NCBI RefSeq assembly: GCF_004022265.1
Contig: NZ_SAVB01000022.1
Span: 1-64,000, forward strand
Direction: 5' to 3'
Length of the DNA stretch: 64,000 bases
DNA from: Paenirhodobacter ferrireducens
GTDB lineage: Bacteria; Pseudomonadota; Alphaproteobacteria; Rhodobacterales; Rhodobacteraceae
A model generated the notes under the pieces. It did not search any database and was not told where the DNA came from. It saw nothing but the letters and a program-made list of their open reading frames with translations. Shown in pieces: positions 1 to 8,567 of this stretch (the first letter of the stretch is position 1; each line of letters opens with the position of its first letter). The position numbers and the translations under genes were made by a program.

Positions 1-1
1 G

Positions 2-23
2 GGCCCCGTCCGCGTGCGGGGCC
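2..23 (+). terminator. Hairpin upstream of first tail gene
   Basis: GGCCCCG and CGGGGCC can pair around an 8-base loop. No T-run follows, so it may be an intercistronic hairpin rather than a true terminator. The next gene follows with a strong GAGGAGG ribosome-binding site. Confidence 0.25.
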
Positions 24-43
24 TCGTCATTTGAGGAGGCGAG

Positions 44-280
44 ATGCCGAAAGTCACCAACCTGGGGAAGGGCGATCTGACCCTTCCGAGCGGGCACCTG
101 CTGCCTGCCGGCAAGGCGGTCGAGATCGACCAGACCGTGCTGGACATCGTCGACAACCGCAACGTCCTGCGCGGCCGGCTGGCCGCGAAGACGATCGAGA
201 TCGCCGGGACCGCGGCCACGGTCGCCGCCCCGGCGAAGACCGCAACGCCCGAGACCTCGGGCACTGAGAAGAAAGGCTGA
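44..280 (+). CDS. Small phage tail-region protein, unknown function
   Basis: This 78-residue protein has a folded-looking first half followed by a low-complexity Ala/Thr tail ending in Lys-Lys-Gly. GAGGAGGCGAG directly upstream is an excellent ribosome-binding site and fixes the start. The gene lies 2 bases before the tail tube gene and is surely cotranscribed with it. Small proteins in this position of siphovirus late operons are often head-tail connector or minor structural proteins. I do not recognise the family, so no function is assigned. Confidence 0.7.
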   Translation: MPKVTNLGKGDLTLPSGHLLPAGKAVEIDQTVLDIVDNRNVLRGRLAAKTIEIAGTAATVAAPAKTATPETSGTEKKG

Positions 281-282
281 CC

Positions 283-726
283 ATGACCAACATGACCTAT
301 ATCGGCGCGACCATCGAGGTGGCGGCGGGCAAGCCCGTCACGATTGACTCTGCCGGCTTCGCGGCGCTGAGCTTCTCCGAGATCGGCGAGATCCTCGAAT
401 GGGGCGAGATCGGCGACACCTCGGAAGACTCGACCGAGACCACGCTCAAGGGCCGGGTGATGCACACCAACGGCGCGGTCGACGGCGGTACGACCGACTT
501 CACCTTCCTGCTGAGCGGCGCCGCCGACACCGGCCAGGCGCTGCTGATCGCGAAGACCAACACCAACGACGACGTGTCCTTCAAGATCACCGACCCGGAC
601 GGCGAGATCTCGTATTTCCACGGCAAGGTCGCGAACGTGCGCGACCGCGCGCGCTCGGCCTCGACGCAGAAGGGGATGAGCGGGCAGGCCCGGATCAACT
701 GCGCCGTCGTGCGCGTCGCCGCCTGA
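283..726 (+). CDS. Phage major tail (tail tube) protein
   Basis: The 147-residue protein is rich in beta-strand sequence with acidic surface segments, as expected for a tail tube subunit. It lies just before the frameshifted chaperone pair and the tape measure, the position of the tube gene in lambda-like late operons. The segment around residues 60-115 (TDFTFLLSG, then DPDGEISYFHGKV) is typical of tube proteins that stack hexameric rings. It starts 2 bases after the preceding stop. The call rests mainly on position, size and composition and less on a diagnostic motif. Confidence 0.7.
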   Translation: MTNMTYIGATIEVAAGKPVTIDSAGFAALSFSEIGEILEWGEIGDTSEDSTETTLKGRVMHTNGAVDGGTTDFTFLLSGAADTGQALLIAKTNTNDDVSFKITDPDGEISYFHGKVANVRDRARSASTQKGMSGQARINCAVVRVAA

Positions 727-812
727 CGCCGGGCATGACACCGGGCGCGGCCGCGGTTCCCTCGCGGCCGGCCATTTCTGCGACCCACCACACAGACAAG
801 AGACAGAGGAAG

Positions 813-1265
813 ATGATGGATTTTGCACAGTTCGACAGCCGCTCGGCGGCCGAGAAACCCGGCCGCGTGCACCTCGAGCACCCGGTGACCGGCGCCAAGC
901 TTTACGCCGACGCCGAGCAGACGAAGCCCTGCGTCGTGCTGGTGCGCGGCACCGAGAGCCGCACGGCGCAGGCGGCGCTGCGGGCGGCGCAGCAGGAGCG
1001 GATGAAGGCGAAGCCGAAGAAGGGCGATGTGCAGATGCTCGATGACCTGCACGCGCAGATGGTCGACGGCGCCGTGCCGCTGATCGCGGGCTTCGAGAAT
1101 GTCTCGCGCGGCGAGGCGGCGCTGACGGTGGCCGAAGACGACATCCGCTGGTTCCTCAACCTGCAGATGGTGAACGGGCAGGAGGGCGAGCGCTCCTTCG
1201 TCGAGCAGGTGCTGACCTTCGCCTCGCGGCGCGACAGCTACCTGGGAAACGCCGCGGCCGCCTGA
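813..1265 (+). CDS. Tail assembly chaperone, zero-frame product (gpG-like)
   Basis: The 150-residue protein has a basic, helical middle region and an acidic C-terminal half. It sits between tail tube and tape measure, the locus of the lambda G/GT chaperones that coat the tape measure protein before tube polymerisation. The start is set by AGAGGAAG directly before tandem ATG codons (813 and 816). A slippery heptamer at 1244-1250 lies six codons before the stop. A fraction of ribosomes should therefore shift to -1 and continue into the 1301-1621 frame, giving a longer fusion protein. Confidence 0.8.
   Translation: MMDFAQFDSRSAAEKPGRVHLEHPVTGAKLYADAEQTKPCVVLVRGTESRTAQAALRAAQQERMKAKPKKGDVQMLDDLHAQMVDGAVPLIAGFENVSRGEAALTVAEDDIRWFLNLQMVNGQEGERSFVEQVLTFASRRDSYLGNAAAA
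1244..1250 (+). promoter_or_regulatory. -1 programmed ribosomal frameshift site (GGGAAAC)
   Basis: GGGAAAC fits the X XXY YYZ rule: zero-frame codons GGA AAC re-pair as GGG AAA after a -1 slip. The zero frame then ends at 1263-1265. The -1 frame is open through 1262-1300 into the downstream ORF and reads residues that look like real coding sequence (LILYARQLGHLHSVPKSW). The predicted fusion is about 269 residues. Lambda and many siphoviruses use a closely related heptamer at this same locus. Confidence 0.85.
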
Positions 1266-1300
1266 TCCTCTACGCGCGCCAGCTCGGGCACCTGCATTCA

Positions 1301-1621
1301 GTGCCCAAAAGCTGGAAGGTCTCGCGGCTGGCCTTCGCCCGGCAGCGCGGTCGCGAGCTGCGCCTGCCGGTGCTCGATGCCGGGCAGTATCTCGTCGAGG
1401 CGATGCAGCTCCTTGGCCCGATCCGGTCGGGGCTCGCCGAGGCGCGCGCCACCGACTGGCCCGAGATCGAGCCCTTCGCCCGGGCGACCGAGCGGCTGAG
1501 CGAGCCCTGGGAGATCGAGACGCTCGCGGCGATGTGCGCGGGCTATTGCGCGGCTCTGAAGGCCGGAGAGGACCCGCTGGCGATCGCGCCGGTGGATCTC
1601 GACGACAGCACGGCGGGCTGA
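1301..1621 (+). CDS. Tail assembly chaperone, -1 frame extension (gpT-like)
   Basis: This 106-residue ORF begins with GTG at 1301 but has no ribosome-binding site there, and its frame stays open back through 1250. It is most plausibly the C-terminal T domain of a G-T fusion made by -1 frameshifting at 1244-1250, not an independently initiated gene. In lambda the T domain recruits tail tube subunits to the chaperone-coated tape measure. The sequence is Trp- and Leu-rich (residues near WKVSRLAFARQRG). If the fusion is annotated as one gene it spans 813-1621. Confidence 0.75.
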   Translation: MPKSWKVSRLAFARQRGRELRLPVLDAGQYLVEAMQLLGPIRSGLAEARATDWPEIEPFARATERLSEPWEIETLAAMCAGYCAALKAGEDPLAIAPVDLDDSTAG

Positions 1622-1659
1622 ACGGCCCGCCGTTTCCTTTTGCACGATCGGAGCCCGCC

Positions 1660-4600
1660 ATGTCGGTGAACAGCGCAGCAGCGATGCAGGTGAGCGCCAC
1701 GCTCGACCTCTCGCAATACGAAAGCCGGTCGCGCACGCTGGTGGCGACGACGCAGCGGATGGCGGCGAACGTCAACCAGTCGATGGCCGGGATCTCGCGC
1801 TCGGTTGCGGGCACGGGGGCCGATGCCTTCGACCGGCTGCGTGCTGCGATCGATCCGGCCTTTGCGGCGACGCAGCGCTATCGGCAGATCCAGCAGGATC
1901 TCGCCGCGATGGTGGAGCGGGGCGATGCGACGCAGCGCGCGGCGAACATCGCGCTCGAGCAGGCGGCGAGCCGCTACATGGGCGTGGCCACCGCGGCCGA
2001 GCGGGCCCAGCAGGTGCAGCGCGAGCAGGCTGCGGCGGTGGCGCTCTCGACCGGGCAATACGAGGCGCTGCGGGCCTCGCTAGATCCGGTCTATGCGGCT
2101 TCGAAGCGCTATGAGGCGGCACAGCAGTCGATGACGGCGGCGGTGCAGGCAGGCGCGATCACGCAGGGGCAGGCCGAGCAGATCCTCGAGCAGGCGGCGA
2201 GCCGTTACATGGGCGTCGCCTCGGCGGCCGAGCGGGCCGAGCAGGCGCAGCGCGAGCAGGCGGCAGCCGTTGCCCAGTCGACCGGTCAATACGAGGCGCT
2301 GCGGGCCTCGCTCGATCCGGTTTATGCGGCCTCGAAGCGCTATGAGGCGGCACAGCAGTCGATGACGGCGGCGGTGCAGGCTGGCGCGATCACGCAGGGA
2401 CAGGCCGAGCAGATCCTCGAGCAGGCGGCGAGCCGTTACATGGGCGTCGCCTCGGCAGCCGAGCGAGCCGAGCAGGCGCAGCGCGAGCAGGCCGCGGCCG
2501 TTGCCCAGTCGACCGGGCAATACGAGGCGCTGCGGGCCTCGCTCGATCCGGTCTATGCGGCCTCGAAGCGCTATGAGGCGGCGACGGAGGCGATGACGGC
2601 TGCGGTGAAGACTGGCGCGATCACGCAGGCGCAGGCGAACCATGTGCTGGGGCTCGCAGAAAAGCAGATGCTCGGCGTTGCTACCGCCGCGAAATCGACA
2701 TCTGCAGCGACCACGGCCACGACTGCGGCGAGCAAGGGGCTCTTCGCGAGTGTTGGCGGCGGGCGGATGGCCCTCAAACAGGCTGCCTTCCAGCTGAACC
2801 AAGTCGCTCAGCAGGGCGCTGTGACCGGCAATTACATACAGGCATTGAGCGTTCAGTCGGCAGACCTTCTGACCGTGTTTGGCACATGGGGGATTCTGGC
2901 TGGCGGGGTGATTGCCGTCATGGGGCCGCTCGCCATGAGCCTTCTTGGCGCCGACAACGGCGGGAAACAGCTCAAGAAGACCATGGACGACCTGAGCGAT
3001 GCGACCGATGCCTATCGAGCCGCCGCCGCAGATGCCTCCATGTCATCCGCTGATCTGATCGAGAAGTTCGGGCGCTACTCTGGTGCCGCCCGGGAGACCT
3101 ATGCCGTTCTGCGCGATCTCGCGCAGCTCGATGCCCTCGACAAGCTGCAGGCGTCTATCACGGCGATTTCGGAGATGGACGTTGCCGCAGACATCAAAGG
3201 GCTGGCCGAAAACTATGAATTCTATGGGAAATATGCAGGCGATGCGCTGGAGAAGTTGGGCAGGCGTTTCCAGCTGACCGGTGAGGGCGCCGTCGCCCTG
3301 ACGCAGCGCATCGAGGCGATCGGCGCCGCAGATGGTCCGGAGGAAGCCGCAAAGGCCACTGCTGAGCTGAATGAGTGGCTGAAGAAGGTCTACGGCACAA
3401 CGGAGGACATCCCGGAGCAACTGCGCGAGCTTGCACGGCAGGCCGCAAACGGGAACCTGTCCGCCCAAACCATCCTCGCCACGATGAACGGAGTCACTGC
3501 TGCGACCTATAACGCGGCCAATGCCGCGGCGACGCTTGCCGCGCGGCTCGGTGCGGCGGCTACCTCCGATGCTGCGGCGGCCCGTGACCGGCTCCAGGTG
3601 ATCAATGCCCAGATCTCGGCGATCAACGCCGGGCAGGATGAGATCGTTGCCGGGAAACAGAAACAGCTCGACCTTGAGCGCGAGGCGTATCGCAATGCCC
3701 AGCTGGCGGCAGGGGTAGACGCGGGCATCGTGGCAACGTCCGAACGTGCCCTGTTCTCCGACCGGCAGAGCGTCATCTATGCCGAGCAGGATCTGCAGCT
3801 GAAGATCAAGGCGCGGAACGAGGCGGAGAAGGCCGCGAGTGCGGGCGCGAAGGCCTCGGACAGGCTCGCGAAGAAATACGAGCGCGAGCTCGAGGCGCTG
3901 CGGGCGTCGCTCGATCCGCTTGAGGCCTACCGGCAGAAGCTCGCGAAGCTCGTGCCGCTGAAAGCCGCCCTGTCCGACGACGAATGGGCGCAGGCAGTCC
4001 GCAACCTGAACGTCGAGCTTGCCGACAGCCTTCCGCTCGTCGGCGATCTGTCGGACGCGATCTCGACCGGGCTGGTCGACGGGTTTTCAGGCGGTCTGAG
4101 CTCGATGACCGACGCGCTCAAGTCGTGGCTCAAGCAGGCGATCGCGCTGGCAATGAAGAACCAGATCGTGGTCGGCATGGGGCTGACCGGCTCGGTCTCG
4201 GCCGGCGGAACCGCGGCGGCGGCCGCGACCGGCAGCGCGATGTCGGGGATCGGCACCGCCTTCTCGGCGATCTCGCTCGGCATGAGCAATTTCGCGGGCT
4301 CGATCATGTCGGCCGCCTGGGGCTCGATCTCGGGCGCCTTCTCGGCCGGGCTCGCCGGGCTCTCGACCTCGGTCACCACGGCCTTCGCCAACCTCACCGG
4401 AAACGTCGGCGCGCTGCTGACCGGCAGCGGCAGCTCGATTGCCGCCTCGCTCGGCGCGCTCGGCTCGGCCATCGGCGCCATCGCTGGCCCGATCGCGATC
4501 ATCGCCGGTCTGGTCAGCTTCTTCGGCACCAAGACGAAGCTGCTCGATGCCGGCATCAAGGCAGTGATCTCCGACACCGATGTGCTCGTCTACACCTACA

Positions 4601-7600
4601 AGAAAGTGAAGAAGTCGAAATTCTGGGGGCTCAGCTCCTCGACCAGCACCAGCACGAAGCCGGCGTCTGCCGAGGTGGCCGATCCAATCATTCAGGCGAT
4701 CAACGCCACGCAGGCATCGATCCTGTCGATGGCTTCGGTTCTGGGCGTTGCGGCCGACACATTCGACGCCTTCGCCTATGAGCTGAAGGTCTCGACCAAG
4801 GGCTTGTCGGACGAGGAGATCGGCAAGGCGCTCACTGCGGCGCTGTCGGACGCGGCCGATGCCTATGCGCTGATGATCGGCGGCCTCGATGACCTGATCG
4901 CGACGGGTGAGACCGCGACAGAGGCGCTGACCCGGCTCAGCACCGCGCTGACCACGGTCAACGGCGCCTTCGACACGCTCGGCTATTCGCTGCGCTATTC
5001 CGGCCTTGCCGGTGCGGCGGTGTCATCGGCGCTCGAGGACCTGCTCGGCGGGGCCGATGGCTTCACCTCGGCTGTTTCGACCTATTGGGGCACGTTCTAC
5101 TCGGCGGCCGAGCAACAGGCGATCCTGACCCGGCAGGCGACGGCGGCGCTTGCGGCCTATAACGCCGCGCTGCCGCGCTCGCGCGACGAGTATCGCGCCC
5201 TGATCGACGCGCAGGACCTGACCACCGAGGCTGGCCGCAATCTCTGGGCGGCGCTCGTGGGCATGGCGGGCGTGATGGATCAGATCCTGCCGGCAGTGTC
5301 GGGGCTTACTGCCGAGCTCGAGACCCTGCTCGGCGCGGTGTCGACAAGTCTTGATGCGACGATCAACGCGGTCACCGAAAGCCAGAAGGCGGCAGCCGCG
5401 GCCGCGGGCAACTGGTACAAGGCGGCGGACAGCATCGCCGAGTTCGTGCGCTCGATGCGCTCGACCGCGGGCGCGCTGGTCTCGCCGACACAGGCAACGG
5501 CCTTCAGCCAGGCGCAATACATGACACGGCTCGCCTCGGCGCTGGCGGGCGACCTCGATGCGGTCAACAGCCTGACCGGCGTCGCGCAGACCTACCTCGA
5601 CAATGTGAGCAACACCGCGGGCTCGGCGACCGAGCTCGCGCTGGCGCAGGCGCGGGTGCTGTCGGATCTCGGCACGGTGCAGGGCGCTTCGCAGATCGAG
5701 GGGGCGAAGTGGGATGTGATCCAGGGGCTCTATCAAGATCAGGTCGACCTGATGCAGGAGGTGGCCGACTATCTCGCCGCTGGAAACGCGCTGAGCGAAG
5801 ATCAGATCACCACGCTGAACAGCCAGCTCGGATCGCTCGACGACGCCATCGCCGCGGCAGCCGAGATCAACTATGCCAGCCTGCAAAAGCAGATCGACCT
5901 GAGCATCACCGCCGTCGAGGATGCGCAGATCCCGGACTATCTCAAGGCGCTGCTGCGCAATGCCGACACCGGCATCACCAGCACTATCGACTTCATCACC
6001 CGCTCTGACCTGACGCCGGATCTCAAGTGGCTGGCGCTGACCGGCGCGAGCGAGATGGTGAAGACGATCACCTATGCCGCCGAGAACGACCTCGGCGCCG
6101 ATCTGACGCGGCTGGCGGTCAACACCGTCTCGACGCTGCGCAAGACGGTCAATCTGCTCGCCGGGGCAGGGCTCGATGCCGAGACGATGCAGGTGGCACT
6201 TGCCGGAAACAGCGAGCTCGCCCGGGTGGTGACGGCGACGCTCGCCTCTGGCATTGACCCGCAGGCGCAGCGTCTGGCGCTTGGCGCCGTCGGCGCCTAC
6301 AGCGTCTCGGTCATGGCGTCGCTTTCGCCCGGCGTCAGCGCTGACCTGCGCCGGATCGTGATCGATGAGCAGGGCACCTATGCCGCGCTGATCGGCGCCA
6401 CGGTGAGCGCCGATCTGTCGGCCGACGCGCGGCGCATCCTGCTGCGCCAGCAGGGCAGCTACGTCGCAAATATCACCGGTGTGCTGGCCTCTGGCATGAC
6501 CGATGCGACGCGGACGCTGCTGTTGCGGGCCAATACCTCTGCCGCCCGGGCAATTACCGTCGCCTCGGTCTATGCCGCCGACCTCACCGACGTGGAGATC
6601 CGCGTCCTGCGTCAGCGTGCGACGACCGCGTCGCGCACGATCCGCACAGCGATTGAGCTGTCTGGCCTCACCGCACAGCAGCGGGCAGTGCTCGACGCCA
6701 CCGGCACCCGGATCACCCGGATCGTGAATGGCCTTGTCAATGTCTCGGGGCTCACGGCGGCGCAGCGCAGCCTGCTTAGCGCGATCTCAGGCAGCACGAA
6801 CGGCATGCTTACCCTCGGCGGAACATTCCGCTTCGACCCGACTGCGGCTTTTTCGACCTGGTACGAGACCGCGACCGAGGCCAGCATCACCGCGCCGATG
6901 ACCGCACTGCGCAGTGCGCTTGGAGATCTGGCCGCCGCTGTGCGTGCTGAGACCGCCAGGGCCGCGCATGAGAGCGCGGTGACGCGCCTCAACACCTATG
7001 CCTCCGGCCTGACGGCGAATGCCGATGGGTCGTATTTTGTGACGGATGCAGACCTTGCTGCAATGGCGGAGATCATTGGTTTCGACACTACCGGGAGGAC
7101 GACCTATCAGATTCGTCGCGCCGTCGCTGGATATGATACAACAGACCAGATCGGCGGCACGGTATACGACCCGACCGGAAGCCGGGAGGCTGCCTATTTG
7201 GCGTCTCTGGCGCCAGTAGTCACTGAGCCAGATGCACCGGCGCTATCCCGTGCAGACTATACGTTCAGCACGCGCACAATCGCTGGCAGAGACAAGACCG
7301 TCGTCACAGGGCCGCTCGGGACGGAGCGGATCTACAACGCCTATTGGCTTGCCCTCAATGATGTTGAGCAAGACATCGCGCGGGGCGTGCCCAGCTTCGC
7401 CCGTGGCGGCACCCATGATGGCGGCCCGGCCTATATCGGCGAGAACGACCTCGAGCTGGTCGCCCCCTCGCGGATCTACAACCCGTCCGAGACGCGCTCG
7501 ATGCTCGATAACCGGCAGGTGGTCGAGGAACTCCGGGCGCTGCGCGAGGAGCTGCGGGCGCTCAAGGAAGAGAGCCGCCAGCTCGGGCTGCAGACCGCCG

Positions 7601-7680
7601 ACAATACGCGCAGCATCGCGAAGACCACCCGCAAATGGGATGTGATCGGGCAGCCGCCCGTGCAGGAGGCCACCGCATGA
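1660..7680 (+). CDS. Phage tail tape measure protein
   Basis: This 2006-residue protein spans the tail tube lumen during assembly, sets tail length and probably helps DNA entry through the inner membrane. The start at 1660 was chosen because it begins the recognisable N-terminus (MSVNSAAAMQVSATLDL) just after the chaperone stop; an upstream in-frame ATG overlaps the chaperone. Residues about 60-360 hold four 77-residue helical repeats. A hydrophobic segment lies near residues 400-430 and a long Gly/Ala/Ser membrane-like stretch near 845-965. Residues about 1423-1710 are ten 27-residue repeats. The last 70 residues are a charged coiled coil (LRALREELRALKEESRQLG). At this length the tail should be several hundred nanometres by the usual 1.5 angstrom per residue rule. 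Confidence 0.93.
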   Translation: MSVNSAAAMQVSATLDLSQYESRSRTLVATTQRMAANVNQSMAGISRSVAGTGADAFDRLRAAIDPAFAATQRYRQIQQDLAAMVERGDATQRAANIALEQAASRYMGVATAAERAQQVQREQAAAVALSTGQYEALRASLDPVYAASKRYEAAQQSMTAAVQAGAITQGQAEQILEQAASRYMGVASAAERAEQAQREQAAAVAQSTGQYEALRASLDPVYAASKRYEAAQQSMTAAVQAGAITQGQAEQILEQAASRYMGVASAAERAEQAQREQAAAVAQSTGQYEALRASLDPVYAASKRYEAATEAMTAAVKTGAITQAQANHVLGLAEKQMLGVATAAKSTSAATTATTAASKGLFASVGGGRMALKQAAFQLNQVAQQGAVTGNYIQALSVQSADLLTVFGTWGILAGGVIAVMGPLAMSLLGADNGGKQLKKTMDDLSDATDAYRAAAADASMSSADLIEKFGRYSGAARETYAVLRDLAQLDALDKLQASITAISEMDVAADIKGLAENYEFYGKYAGDALEKLGRRFQLTGEGAVALTQRIEAIGAADGPEEAAKATAELNEWLKKVYGTTEDIPEQLRELARQAANGNLSAQTILATMNGVTAATYNAANAAATLAARLGAAATSDAAAARDRLQVINAQISAINAGQDEIVAGKQKQLDLEREAYRNAQLAAGVDAGIVATSERALFSDRQSVIYAEQDLQLKIKARNEAEKAASAGAKASDRLAKKYERELEALRASLDPLEAYRQKLAKLVPLKAALSDDEWAQAVRNLNVELADSLPLVGDLSDAISTGLVDGFSGGLSSMTDALKSWLKQAIALAMKNQIVVGMGLTGSVSAGGTAAAAATGSAMSGIGTAFSAISLGMSNFAGSIMSAAWGSISGAFSAGLAGLSTSVTTAFANLTGNVGALLTGSGSSIAASLGALGSAIGAIAGPIAIIAGLVSFFGTKTKLLDAGIKAVISDTDVLVYTYKKVKKSKFWGLSSSTSTSTKPASAEVADPIIQAINATQASILSMASVLGVAADTFDAFAYELKVSTKGLSDEEIGKALTAALSDAADAYALMIGGLDDLIATGETATEALTRLSTALTTVNGAFDTLGYSLRYSGLAGAAVSSALEDLLGGADGFTSAVSTYWGTFYSAAEQQAILTRQATAALAAYNAALPRSRDEYRALIDAQDLTTEAGRNLWAALVGMAGVMDQILPAVSGLTAELETLLGAVSTSLDATINAVTESQKAAAAAAGNWYKAADSIAEFVRSMRSTAGALVSPTQATAFSQAQYMTRLASALAGDLDAVNSLTGVAQTYLDNVSNTAGSATELALAQARVLSDLGTVQGASQIEGAKWDVIQGLYQDQVDLMQEVADYLAAGNALSEDQITTLNSQLGSLDDAIAAAAEINYASLQKQIDLSITAVEDAQIPDYLKALLRNADTGITSTIDFITRSDLTPDLKWLALTGASEMVKTITYAAENDLGADLTRLAVNTVSTLRKTVNLLAGAGLDAETMQVALAGNSELARVVTATLASGIDPQAQRLALGAVGAYSVSVMASLSPGVSADLRRIVIDEQGTYAALIGATVSADLSADARRILLRQQGSYVANITGVLASGMTDATRTLLLRANTSAARAITVASVYAADLTDVEIRVLRQRATTASRTIRTAIELSGLTAQQRAVLDATGTRITRIVNGLVNVSGLTAAQRSLLSAISGSTNGMLTLGGTFRFDPTAAFSTWYETATEASITAPMTALRSALGDLAAAVRAETARAAHESAVTRLNTYASGLTANADGSYFVTDADLAAMAEIIGFDTTGRTTYQIRRAVAGYDTTDQIGGTVYDPTGSREAAYLASLAPVVTEPDAPALSRADYTFSTRTIAGRDKTVVTGPLGTERIYNAYWLALNDVEQDIARGVPSFARGGTHDGGPAYIGENDLELVAPSRIYNPSETRSMLDNRQVVEELRALREELRALKEESRQLGLQTADNTRSIAKTTRKWDVIGQPPVQEATA
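1837..2740 (+). repeat. Four tandem 231-bp (77-residue) repeats inside the tape measure gene
   Basis: The Leu-Arg codon pair that opens each unit recurs at 1837, 2068, 2299 and 2530, an exact 231-bp period. Copies 2 and 3 are nearly identical at DNA level (EALRASLDPVYAASKRYEAA), copy 4 diverges in its second half, and copy 1 is ancient (RLRAAIDPAFAATQRYRQ). A fifth isolated echo, EALRASLDPLEAY, occurs near 3893. This is recent in-frame duplication of a helical unit, expected to lengthen the tail by about 11-12 nm per copy. Confidence 0.9.
5926..6790 (+). repeat. About ten degenerate 27-residue repeats inside the tape measure
   Basis: Units such as QIPDYLKALLRNADTGITST, DLTPDLKWLALTGASEMVKT, GVSADLRRIVIDEQGTYAAL and SGLTAAQRSLLSAISG align with a period of 27 residues, drifting to 28 in the last few. 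Each has a turn (D/G-L/I-x-x-D/A) followed by an amphipathic helix and a Thr/Ile strand-like end. The repeats are divergent at DNA level, so they are old, unlike the 231-bp repeats upstream. Confidence 0.85.
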
Positions 7681-8567
7681 GGATCATCGAGCCGATCGCC
7701 ATCACCGACGCGATGTTGCTGGCGTCCAATGTCCCGGAGACCGATGCCCCGGCGTGGGACGCCGGGGCGAGCTATGCCGTCAATGACCAAGTGATCCGCA
7801 CTCATGCGATCTATAAGGCCGTGGCAGCCAGCACCGGGCAGGACCCACTCGCCGACACCACCAGCACCTTCTGGGTTCGCCTCGGCGCCACAAACCGCTG
7901 GCGGGCATTCGATCGGCTGATCTCCGATCCGGTGACGCAGGAGGGCGACATCACCTATAGCCTGCGGCCAGACATGCTCTCCGATGCCATCGCTTTCTTC
8001 GGGCTCAATGCTGCTTCGATCCGTGTCGTGGTCACCGATCCTGTCGACGGGGTCATCTATGACCAGACCCGCATCCTGATCGACGGTAGCGCCGTATTCG
8101 ACTGGTGGTCGTATTTCTTCGAGCCGATCACCTATGCGGATCAGGAGATCGTGACTGGCGTCCCCATCTACACTGGCGTGCAGGTCGATATCACCCTAGC
8201 CTCTGGGGGCACCACCAAGGTCGGGCAAATCGTGCTCGGTCGGGCGCAGGTGATCGGCGAAACGCTGGTCGACACCGAGATCGGCATCGACGATTTTTCG
8301 GTGAAAGAGCGGGACGCCTTCGGCAACTTCAGCATTGTCGAGCGCGCCTATTCCGACACCACGCGCTTCCGTTTCAGCTTTCCAACCGGGGATGCGCGCC
8401 GCATCCGCAAGATCCTCGCACGAGTGCGAGCCATCCCCGCGGTCTATTACGCCGGAGACGAGACGGGGCATCTCGGAACCACCGTCTACGGATTCTTCCA
8501 AGATTTCTCGATCCCGCTGACCACCAATGTCAGCTTTGGCAGCCTTGAAGTGGAGGGCCTTACCTGA
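7677..8567 (+). CDS. Phage distal tail / baseplate-associated protein
   Basis: This 296-residue protein starts in an ATGA overlap with the tape measure stop. The N-terminal third contains WDAGASYAVNDQVIRTHAIYKAV (residues about 24-46), resembling the small aromatic carbohydrate-binding folds (chitin-binding type 5/12-like) found in phage baseplate and fibre proteins. The remainder is beta-rich with several aromatic clusters. Position directly after the tape measure and before the fibre gene suggests a distal tail protein that may contact surface glycans. The exact family is not certain. Confidence 0.65.
   Translation: MRIIEPIAITDAMLLASNVPETDAPAWDAGASYAVNDQVIRTHAIYKAVAASTGQDPLADTTSTFWVRLGATNRWRAFDRLISDPVTQEGDITYSLRPDMLSDAIAFFGLNAASIRVVVTDPVDGVIYDQTRILIDGSAVFDWWSYFFEPITYADQEIVTGVPIYTGVQVDITLASGGTTKVGQIVLGRAQVIGETLVDTEIGIDDFSVKERDAFGNFSIVERAYSDTTRFRFSFPTGDARRIRKILARVRAIPAVYYAGDETGHLGTTVYGFFQDFSIPLTTNVSFGSLEVEGLT

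Noticed and set aside
297-1814. 505-residue antisense frame over tail genes, and similar ones at 24350-26326 and 20756-21799
   Set aside because: Composition is that of shadow frames and each opposes a well-supported gene.
1837-2740. CRISPR-like repeats
   Set aside because: Repeat units are 231 bp, in frame and contiguous without spacers; they are coding repeats of the tape measure.
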